From Bog-473 sp963779735 (GTDB lineage Bacteria > Actinomycetota > Acidimicrobiia > Acidimicrobiales > RAAP-2), in the NCBI GenBank assembly GCA_963779735.1, contig CAVZZJ010000006.1, forward strand, positions 434,001 through 498,000: DNA of 64,000 nucleotides, written 5' to 3'. Positions 57,899-64,000 of the stretch are shown here, in pieces. The notes under the pieces were generated by a model, which had not been told where the DNA came from, ran no database searches, and saw only the letters and a program-made list of their open reading frames with translations. Position 1 is the stretch's first letter. The number at the start of each line of letters is the position of its first letter. Both the position numbers and the translations under genes were made by a program.

Positions 57899-58465
57899 CT
57901 AGGAGATGCTGGCGATGGCGGGAACAACCACCGCGTCCCCGCCCCAGGGCGTCACCACTGCGTCACCCTCTCGGAACCGGTCAGGAAGCTCGTCGGTCAC
58001 TCGCCAGGTGGCGGCGAGGCGACCCATCCCGACGTCGACGGCACAGTTGAGCCCGATCTCGACGAGCTCTCCCTCGGTGAAGTACCGCCGCAGATCGTCG
58101 TAGACCGCGTCATCAATGGCGAGATGATTGGTCGCGAAGAGGTCGGCAAAGCGAAGGGCGGCTCGCTCGGCCGGCGAGAGGTCCTCGGCCACCTGCGGCC
58201 TCTCGAGTGAGCACACCAGGTCCTCGTCGACACCGTCCTCGACGGCGTTCGCGTAGCGGATGGCCATGCAGCTCCGGCATTGGTTGTGGAACGCGATGCG
58301 CAGCCGGATCAACTCAATGAGACGTGGCGACAACGTGCCGGAGTTGTTGATCGCACTCATTGCCATGCCAATTCCGGCGGCGATCTCCGGCCGGTGCGCC
58401 GTGATAGCGGCGAGCGTCTGCTGAATGCGGGCACCACGATCGTCGGCTGGCGAGATCCAACCCAT
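57899..58465 (-). CDS. Carboxymuconolactone decarboxylase/AhpD-fold protein
   Basis: 188 residues; ATG 58465 has GGAG 5 bases upstream. LSPRLIELIRLRIAFHNQCRSCMAIRYANAVEDGVDEDL contains the CxxC motif of AhpD-like proteins, followed by LSPAERAALRFADLFATN and GELVEIGLNCAVDVGMGRLAATW. Such proteins are decarboxylases or peroxidase partners; the CRSC pair suggests a disulfide-active type. First gene of the minus-strand run into the hydratase and CoA-transferase. Confidence 0.85.
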   Translation of the reverse strand: MGWISPADDRGARIQQTLAAITAHRPEIAAGIGMAMSAINNSGTLSPRLIELIRLRIAFHNQCRSCMAIRYANAVEDGVDEDLVCSLERPQVAEDLSPAERAALRFADLFATNHLAIDDAVYDDLRRYFTEGELVEIGLNCAVDVGMGRLAATWRVTDELPDRFREGDAVVTPWGGDAVVVPAIASIS

Positions 58466-58619
58466 GTCGACTCCATGTATACGCGCCACTGCACGTCCTC
58501 CTGCCCCGGCTTCGGCCACCTGTCGCCAGACTAGCGGTGAGCGCACTGCCCATCAACCAGGACGCCGGATCGGCGGGCGAACGCCGGGGTCGATCGGGAG
58601 GGCCGGTCGGGCTCGTGGT

Positions 58620-58862
58620 CTCTGTCCAGACGGGCCGGAATCGCAGCGCCGACCAAACGTCATCGACCGCGATCTGACGAACCGGCTGATCGCCGCCCTC
58701 CGCCAAGAGCGCGGCGAGTGAGTCCCGATTGTGGTCTGTTCCAAGCCGACCTGACTTCGGATACGAAACCCAAGTCAGGCGATCTCTCTTCGCTGCCTCG
58801 ACGATCTGTGTTCGGTGTGCACGCTGCACGGGCTTCAGTTGGAGCTTGGCGGCCAGGTGCAC
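58620..58862 (-). pseudogene. Likely remnant of a small actinobacterial protein
   Basis: From GTG 58862 the frame encodes LAAKLQLKPVQ and then VEAAKRDRLTWVSYPKSGRLGTDHNRD, GDQPVRQIAVDDVWSALRFRP. The pattern WxxYPK-G---TD-NRD ... VRQ-A-DD-WSALRFRP is familiar from small proteins (DUF3052-like) of about 130 residues; here about 45 residues between LKPVQ and VEAAK appear deleted, and no stop ends the frame at the expected place. The rest of 58466-58877 holds nothing I recognise. Confidence 0.4.
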
Positions 58863-58877
58863 GCGGAACGCACCGGA

Positions 58878-60125
58878 TCAAGGGCGGTCACCCACCGCCC
58901 GCCGCAGCGCTTCGTTCGGCCGCTCGGGCAGTTGATGGAGTGGCTGGCTGATTTCGCCGACCGTCGGCCCGACACGGCGGGCCAGAGGCTTGAGCGCCTC
59001 GAGGTCGAAGTCGAAGAGGCGTGCTGCGTTCTCGGAGAGGACCCGGTGCAGCTGGGCGGGGTCGGTGCCGGCAAATATCGCCCTGAGATTCTCGCGGCTG
59101 AAGGGATAGGTGCCTTCGTCGTGAGGGTAGTCCGAGCCCCACATGATCCGATCTGTCCCCAGCCGGTCGATGGCCTTCTTATCGGCCTCACTGGGTATCG
59201 ACAGTCCGATCCAGCAGTTCTGCGAGAAATACTCGGTCGCCGAGCGAGGGAGGAGGTCGTCCCCTGTGAATCGCATCTCGCCGACCGCGCCGCTACGCAC
59301 GGTGGCCAGCGTGGCATCGAGTCGGTCGAGCATCGGGGGGAGCCAGGCACACCCCATCTCGGTCATGACGAATTTGAGCCCCGGGTGTCGTTCGAACACC
59401 CCCGAAAGCAGGAGGTGCACGAAGGGCCGCTGCGAATAGAAGGAAACCTCGGCCATGAACAGCAGTTGGGACACCGGGCGGGTGCCGTAGTTCGGGCAAC
59501 CGATGCCGCCGTGGCTGTGCACGGGTACTCCAAGCTCTTCGCACAGGTCCCATAGCGGCTCGTAGTACGGGTCGTGTAGTGGCTTCACCCATGTCACGTC
59601 GGGCGGGACGTTGGGGAGGAGGATGCCGCCGCGCAGCCCGTGCTCCTTTATCCACCGGACGTCTTCCAGGGCATCGTCAACATCGTTGAGGAAGACCTGG
59701 CCGATGCCGGCGCGCCGCTCGGGGTACTCGTTACACCAGTCCACTAGCCAGCGATTGTGGGCGCGGATCCCGGCCAAACGGTGCTCGTAGGCGTCGGGCG
59801 GCGGTGGTGGTGCGAAGAGGACGAAGCTCGGGAAGAACGGAGGCACCGTGTTGGGGAACAGCACCTCGGCCACGATTCCGTCGGCCTCCTGCTGCGAGTT
59901 GCGCATTTCGTTGTCCCAGTTGCGCAGGCGGCGTTGGTCGCCGAGGTCGCGGAACGGGTTCTTGTACCTGCTCCGCCAGTCGTCGAAATCCTGCAAGTAC
60001 GCCGGGTCGAGGTACTCCCGATACTGGGTGTGGCTGCCTCCGGCATGGCAGTCGGACGAGATGATCGTCAGGTGCTCGCTGACATCCGTGCTGTCACCGA
60101 CGGTGGCATCCATTGTCGCTGACAT
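58878..60125 (-). CDS. Amidohydrolase 2-family metal-dependent hydrolase
   Basis: 415 residues. TIISSDCHAGGSHTQYREYLDP at the N-terminus (D-H metal pair region), GIGQVFLNDVDDALEDVRWIKEHGLRGGILLP, VPVHSHGG with the metal His, LLLSGVFERHPGLKFVMTEMGCAWLP, and GTDRIMWGSDYPHDEGTYP with the catalytic Asp. TIM-barrel decarboxylase/hydrolase of the ACMS-decarboxylase-like group. Divergent from the acyl-CoA ligase; acts on an unknown aromatic or cyclic acid of the cluster. Confidence 0.9.
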   Translation of the reverse strand: MSATMDATVGDSTDVSEHLTIISSDCHAGGSHTQYREYLDPAYLQDFDDWRSRYKNPFRDLGDQRRLRNWDNEMRNSQQEADGIVAEVLFPNTVPPFFPSFVLFAPPPPPDAYEHRLAGIRAHNRWLVDWCNEYPERRAGIGQVFLNDVDDALEDVRWIKEHGLRGGILLPNVPPDVTWVKPLHDPYYEPLWDLCEELGVPVHSHGGIGCPNYGTRPVSQLLFMAEVSFYSQRPFVHLLLSGVFERHPGLKFVMTEMGCAWLPPMLDRLDATLATVRSGAVGEMRFTGDDLLPRSATEYFSQNCWIGLSIPSEADKKAIDRLGTDRIMWGSDYPHDEGTYPFSRENLRAIFAGTDPAQLHRVLSENAARLFDFDLEALKPLARRVGPTVGEISQPLHQLPERPNEALRRAVGDRP

Positions 60126-60334
60126 GACTGAACCCCTCCATTCATCGCTCGACGAGGTTTCGAGGACAGTTCGTCGAACGCCGCAATCATAGGAACAAAA
60201 TCTTGCTCTGTTCGCCCGCTGGGCACCGGCCCGGTGGGCGGGACCACGTAAACTGTCGGTGGCCGCTGGCCGAGTCGGGGAAGTACGCTCCCAGCGGGCC
60301 CGGTACCAGGGCCTGCGAGGAGGGGGAGAACGTT

Positions 60335-62053
60335 ATGGCCGAGCCGTCGGGCGGCACCCTGCGCTGGCCGGACGGGTCGTTGTCGGAGAGCCAGCTCCAG
60401 GCGCTCGTCGGGCCGGGAGCTCCCTTCGAGCTCGTCCGGGAGGTCGTTTCGGGCGCACCGCTGCGTGTCTTCGCCCACAGGCACCACAGCCTCGGGGAGG
60501 TTCTCCGATCGGCGGCCGATCGGTTCGGCGAGCTGCCCTACGTCGTCTTCTCCGATCGGGAGTTCAGCTTCTCCGCAACGGCGGCGACCGTGGCGTCGGT
60601 GAGTCGCCAGCTCCAGAGCCGTTATGGCGTGGGTCAAGGCGACCGGGTTGCGTTGGCCTCGGCCAGCTGCGCGGAGTATGTGATGACCATGTGGGCGGCG
60701 ATCTCGCTCGGGGCGGTGGTCGTCGCCCTGAACGGCTGGTGGACCGGTTCCGAGATGGCGCACGCCGTGGAGCTGACCACGCCGCGTGTGGTCTTCGGCG
60801 ACCGGAAGCGGCTCGAGCGGCTGGAAGGCCACCACCTCGGTGTCGCGACGGTGGGTGTCTTCGAGGATGGTGCCGTCGACCTCGACTTGGACCAGCGCAC
60901 CGGCATGCGCCTGCCCGACGTCGAGGTTGGTGAGGACGAACCGTGTCTGATGCTGTTCACCAGCGGGACGACGGGGCGGTCGAAGGCGGCCATCCTGTCT
61001 CACCGCAACAACATCCACTTCGGCCAGGCCTTGCTCCTCGGAGGCGCCGAGATGGCCATGAGGGCACACAGCGAAGGTGGGACGCCTTTGGCACCACGGC
61101 CGGGGTGCGTGATCTCCTCCATGCCGCTCTTCCACACGTCGGGACTGAGCGGGCAGTTGATTGCCGGCATGTTCACCGGCATGGCCACGGTCTTCCCCGA
61201 GCCAGGAAGGTGGCGGGAAGATGTCCACCTGGAGCTCACCCAGAGGTACCAGGCGACGATGTGGTCCGTCGTACCCACGCAGCTGTGGAGGCTCCTCGAC
61301 TGGCCCGAGCTTGACCGCTATGACCTGTCGTCGCTGCAACGGGTCGGCGGCGGTGCGTCGGTGTGGCCGCCCGAACTGCTACGCAAGCTGGAGGCGAGGC
61401 TGCCGGCTGTGCAGCGGACGATCGGCTACGGCATGACGGAAACGACGTCGTGCGGGACATCGCTGCGGGGCTCAGCGACATTCGACCATCCCGACTCCAT
61501 CGGCCAACCGGGTCCAACCGTTGAGATCCAGATTCGCGATCCAGTTGGGAACGGGTTGTTGGGCGAGGGCGAGGTCGGCGAAATCTGCATGCGCTCGGCA
61601 GGGACGTTCCTCGGCTACTGGCAGGACCCAGATGCCACCACCGCGGTGCTGGAAGCCGACGGCTGGTACCACACGGGAGATCACGGATACATCCGGCAAG
61701 GGTTCGTCTACTTGGCGGGGCGTAGGACCGATCTGATCATCCGGGGGGGCGAGAACATCTATCCGGTCGAGATCGAGAGCCGGCTGGTCGAACACCCCGA
61801 CATTGTCGAGGCGGCAGTCGTCGGGGCATCCCATCCCACGCTGGGTCAGGAAGTCCATGCCTACGTCGTCTGCAGGCCGGGAAGCGAGCCGAGCGAAGAG
61901 GACCTGCGGGCCTGGGTGGCCCAAGGTCTGGCGCCGTTCAAGGTGCCGAGCCGGGTCGACTTCGCAGAGTCGCTGCCTCACAACGCCGCCGGCAAGGTGA
62001 TGAAGCACCTGCTGGAGCAACCCGAGCAACCAAGTCGATTCGTTCCCGAGTAA
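60335..62053 (+). CDS. Acyl-CoA ligase (AMP-forming, FadD-like)
   Basis: 572 residues; ATG 60335 follows GAGGAGGGGGAG. AMP-binding motif LMLFTSGTTGRSKAAILSHRNN, A5 YGMTETTSCG, A7 GDHGYIRQGFVYLAGRRTDLIIRGGENIYPVEIE and A10 Lys in LPHNAAGKVMKHL are all present. Activates a carboxylic acid as acyl-AMP, then acyl-CoA, the entry step for the CoA-linked enzymes around it. Long-chain, cyclic or aromatic acid cannot be told apart. The 209-base divergent gap before it shows no clear operator. Confidence 0.93.
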   Translation: MAEPSGGTLRWPDGSLSESQLQALVGPGAPFELVREVVSGAPLRVFAHRHHSLGEVLRSAADRFGELPYVVFSDREFSFSATAATVASVSRQLQSRYGVGQGDRVALASASCAEYVMTMWAAISLGAVVVALNGWWTGSEMAHAVELTTPRVVFGDRKRLERLEGHHLGVATVGVFEDGAVDLDLDQRTGMRLPDVEVGEDEPCLMLFTSGTTGRSKAAILSHRNNIHFGQALLLGGAEMAMRAHSEGGTPLAPRPGCVISSMPLFHTSGLSGQLIAGMFTGMATVFPEPGRWREDVHLELTQRYQATMWSVVPTQLWRLLDWPELDRYDLSSLQRVGGGASVWPPELLRKLEARLPAVQRTIGYGMTETTSCGTSLRGSATFDHPDSIGQPGPTVEIQIRDPVGNGLLGEGEVGEICMRSAGTFLGYWQDPDATTAVLEADGWYHTGDHGYIRQGFVYLAGRRTDLIIRGGENIYPVEIESRLVEHPDIVEAAVVGASHPTLGQEVHAYVVCRPGSEPSEEDLRAWVAQGLAPFKVPSRVDFAESLPHNAAGKVMKHLLEQPEQPSRFVPE

Positions 62054-62099
62054 GAACAACGCCGGCGCACGAGCGTGTCCGCGAAATGAAAGGTGCCAC

Positions 62100-62933
62100 A
62101 TGACAGAGCAACTTGTCCTGGTTGACGATCCCGCCGAGGGCGTGCGGCGGATCACACTGAACCGCCCCGAGAAGCGCAACGCCTTGAGCAATGCCCTCAG
62201 GGGCCAACTGTTCGAGGCGTTGCACGCGGCCGATGCCGATGGGGCGGTTCACGTGACCGTCATCAGGGGGGCAGGAAAGTGCTTTTCGGCCGGCTACGAG
62301 CTCGGCGGCGCCAACCAAGGGGTCCCGCTGCCCTTCTACACCGCCGCAGGCGAAGGGCAATGGCCCCGTCACGTCACGGAGGGGTGGATGAGCATCTGGG
62401 ACCTGGCCAAGCCGGTGATCGCCCAGGTGCACGGCTACTGCCTCGCCGGCGGCAGCGAGCTGGCGACGGGCTGCGACCTCGTATTCGTGGCCGAGGACGC
62501 TGAGATCGGCTATCCCGCGGTCCGCTTCGGTGTTCCCGACATGCACTTCCATGCCTGGTTCATGGGCATGCGGACGGCGATGGCCATGATGTTGACGGGG
62601 GACTCCATCTCGGGAGTCGACGCCGCCCGTCTCGGGTGGGCCAACGCCGCATTCCCAGCCAACGAGTTGGACGACAGGGTCGTCGCCTACGCCGAGCGGA
62701 TCGCCAAAATGCCCATGGACCTGGTCCAGCTCAACAAGAGGCTGGTGCACAGGACGATGGAGGTCATGGGGCTCCGAACGGCGATTCGAGTCGGTACCGA
62801 AATCTGCGCTCTGGGTATTCATCAAAAGACGCTCGAGACCTTCCTCGCCGACATCAAGGCCAGTGGGTTGACCGGTGCCCTGACCAATCGAGACTCGCCC
62901 TTTGGCGACTACCGCACGTCGACACCCGAGTAG
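62100..62933 (+). CDS. Enoyl-CoA hydratase/isomerase family protein
   Basis: 277 residues; GAAAGG before ATG. RRITLNRPEKRNALSNALRGQLFEAL, VTVIRGAGKCFSAGYEL, VIAQVHGYCLAGGSELATGCDLVFVAEDAEIGYPAVRFGVPDM and DAARLGWANAAFP are crotonase signatures. CLAGGSELATGCD keeps the second oxyanion-hole Gly pair. Forty-six bases after the CoA ligase, so probably the next step in the same pathway. Confidence 0.92.
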   Translation: MTEQLVLVDDPAEGVRRITLNRPEKRNALSNALRGQLFEALHAADADGAVHVTVIRGAGKCFSAGYELGGANQGVPLPFYTAAGEGQWPRHVTEGWMSIWDLAKPVIAQVHGYCLAGGSELATGCDLVFVAEDAEIGYPAVRFGVPDMHFHAWFMGMRTAMAMMLTGDSISGVDAARLGWANAAFPANELDDRVVAYAERIAKMPMDLVQLNKRLVHRTMEVMGLRTAIRVGTEICALGIHQKTLETFLADIKASGLTGALTNRDSPFGDYRTSTPE

Positions 62934-62962
62934 CGGACGCGGACGCGGACGCGGACGCGGCC
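62933..62962 (+). repeat. Hexanucleotide tandem repeat
   Basis: GCGGAC repeated four times then GCGGCC, starting on the last base of the hydratase stop codon. Slippage-prone; no coding role. Confidence 0.8.
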
Positions 62963-63026
62963 GTGGGCAGGGCGGGTGTGCCCGATGTGACGTCCCGGTT
63001 CGGAGGGGTGGACGTTCGCCCGCGCC

Positions 63027-63064
63027 GTATCTGCTGGTGTGATGTGTATCTGCTGGTGTGATGT
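63027..63064 (+). repeat. Perfect 19-bp direct repeat, two adjacent copies
   Basis: GTATCTGCTGGTGTGATGT at 63027-63045 and again at 63046-63064, 34 bases before the dioxygenase ATG. It is more A/T-rich than its surroundings and could hold paired activator/repressor sites or be a recent duplication. Confidence 0.8.
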
Positions 63065-63097
63065 ACTGATCAGGGTTCGAGTAACGCGGAGGTGTGC

Positions 63098-64000
63098 ATG
63101 GCGATCGTTCAGACTCCACATCGCTTTGCCGACCTATTCCCGCCGATGGGCCCGAGGACGCTGCGACGGGTGCCAGTGGACTTTGTAGTGCGGCCGTACG
63201 AGCGGTTCGACGTCCGCCCGCTGGGACCGACCGTCGGGGTGGAGATCGCGGGTGTCGAGCTAACCGAGCCGTTGGGCTACGAGATCCAAGCCGACCTCCG
63301 GCGTGCCCTCCTGGAATGGAAGTTGCTGTTCTTCCGCGCTCCGGCCATCACGGTCCAACAGTTCTACCGGTTCGCCCGGTATTTCGGGGAGACCTTCGAT
63401 GACAGCACCATGGGCCACCTGGGAGACATGACGCGAGAGAGCCAGACACCGAATGTCGGAGTGGGGGACAGCACGGCGGAACAGAACTACTGGCACGCCG
63501 ATGCCACCTATGGCGCGCAGCCGCCACGTGCGACCGTGCTGCGAATACAGCCCCCGCCGGTCGGGGGTGACACGTTGTTCGCGGACATGGCCGCTGCCTA
63601 CGACAACCTGCCGGGTGTGGTCAAGACACGCATTGAGTCCCTCACCGCGATCCACGACATGGACAGGTACGCCCGTAGTTACCACCCGACGTACGCCGCC
63701 GAGACGTCCAAGTGGCCCCCCGTCGAGCACCCGGTGGTGATCGCTCACCCCCAGACGGGACGCAGGACTCTGTACGTGAACTCCCAGTGGACCCGCGAGC
63801 TGGTCGGTCTCGAACCCGAGGAGGGCGAGCCGCTGCTCATGTACCTCTGCGCCCAGGCGTCGGTGCCGGAGTACCAGTGCCGCCTCAACTGGCAGCCGTC
63901 GGGGTTGGCGATCTGGGACGGCTACGCACTGCAGCACTACGCGGTCAGTGACTACACCGAAGGCCGCCACCGATGGCGAACCACGATCAGCGGCGAGGCC
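63098..64000 (+). CDS. TauD/TfdA-family Fe(II)/2-oxoglutarate dioxygenase, 3' end outside window
   Basis: At least 301 residues, still open at the window end. ATG 63098 lies 6 bases after GGAGG. RPLGPTVGVEIAGVELTEPL is the TauD N-terminal strand pair, LEWKLLFFRAPAITVQQFYRFARYFGE follows, then the iron motif HxD in NYWHADATYG, LFADMAAAYDNLP, and the distal His and Arg in LQHYAV and EGRHRWRT. The enzyme hydroxylates using 2-oxoglutarate and O2. It probably joins the acyl-CoA cluster; substrate unknown. Confidence 0.88.
   Translation, partial: MAIVQTPHRFADLFPPMGPRTLRRVPVDFVVRPYERFDVRPLGPTVGVEIAGVELTEPLGYEIQADLRRALLEWKLLFFRAPAITVQQFYRFARYFGETFDDSTMGHLGDMTRESQTPNVGVGDSTAEQNYWHADATYGAQPPRATVLRIQPPPVGGDTLFADMAAAYDNLPGVVKTRIESLTAIHDMDRYARSYHPTYAAETSKWPPVEHPVVIAHPQTGRRTLYVNSQWTRELVGLEPEEGEPLLMYLCAQASVPEYQCRLNWQPSGLAIWDGYALQHYAVSDYTEGRHRWRTTISGEA

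Noticed and set aside
60068..61339. Minus-strand open frame opposite the acyl-CoA ligase
   Set aside because: All AMP-ligase motifs are on the plus strand; the minus frame has low-complexity composition.
62933..63064. Repeats as a CRISPR array or attachment site
   Set aside because: Units are adjacent without spacers, no cas or integrase gene is present, and the 6- and 19-bp units do not fit.

Overview
The window is GC-rich, densely coded DNA with the gene content of an actinobacterium. Indicators are a DevR/DosR-type regulator, WS/DGAT acyltransferase, DUF1918 and DUF779 proteins, several flavin/PPOX proteins, an ATP-dependent LigD-type ligase, GTG and TTG starts, and many 4-base start/stop overlaps. 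I cannot name the genus. I see no rRNA, tRNA, CRISPR array or intact insertion sequence.

Bases 1-43,000 look like a hypoxia/dormancy (DosR-type) gene island. It holds five universal stress proteins, three CBS-domain proteins, a small heat-shock protein, three PPOX-fold flavin proteins, a ferritin-like protein, FtsH, and trehalose/glucan enzymes (HAD-GH65, GT4, TreT). Its energy genes are: gap, pyruvate:ferredoxin oxidoreductase (porGAB), an NAD(P)H/Fe-S GltD-like protein and pgk in one run; phosphoketolase; alcohol and aldehyde dehydrogenases; carbamate kinase; a CoA-transferase/hydrolase; and a WS/DGAT storage-lipid enzyme. A DevS-like sensor kinase (frameshifted as read) and an intact DevR-like regulator lie at 37.2-39.1 kb. 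A recurring 14-bp element, GGGACYNNNGGCCC, resembles the mycobacterial DosR box and occurs 12 times at gene starts. Every copy has its GGGAC half pointing the same way relative to the gene it precedes. This is the main finding: a DevR regulon collected in one locus and built around fermentation, substrate-level ATP and redox balance.

Between 14.6 and 20.4 kb a less ordered stretch interrupts the island: a DoxX membrane protein, a PadR regulator with a perfect operator but only a stub of its ABC ATPase, a DUF1801 protein, a small HTH protein, an uncharacterised protein and an FtsX-like permease without an ATPase.

From 43 to 48.8 kb there is an MFS exporter, an alpha-oxoamine synthase (BioF/CqsA fold) and a membrane PAS-GGDEF-EAL protein whose stop overlaps the synthase start. 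An ATP-dependent ligase with a 3'-phosphoesterase domain follows. At 50.6-54.6 kb a zinc/manganese ABC transporter operon faces a Fur/Zur-type gene across a perfect 7-1-7 palindrome. From 54.9 kb to the right edge is an acyl-CoA catabolic cluster: double-domain CaiB-type CoA-transferase, two enoyl-CoA hydratases, a carboxymuconolactone decarboxylase-like protein, an amidohydrolase, an acyl-CoA ligase and a TauD-type dioxygenase cut by the window end. Its substrate cannot be deduced.

Several genes are decayed or frameshifted: CBS gene (4.8 kb), ABC ATPase stub (15.4 kb), arcB (36.7-37.0 kb), devS (37.5 kb), an EAL-domain remnant (54.6 kb) and a small-protein remnant (58.7 kb). Some single-base shifts could be assembly errors.
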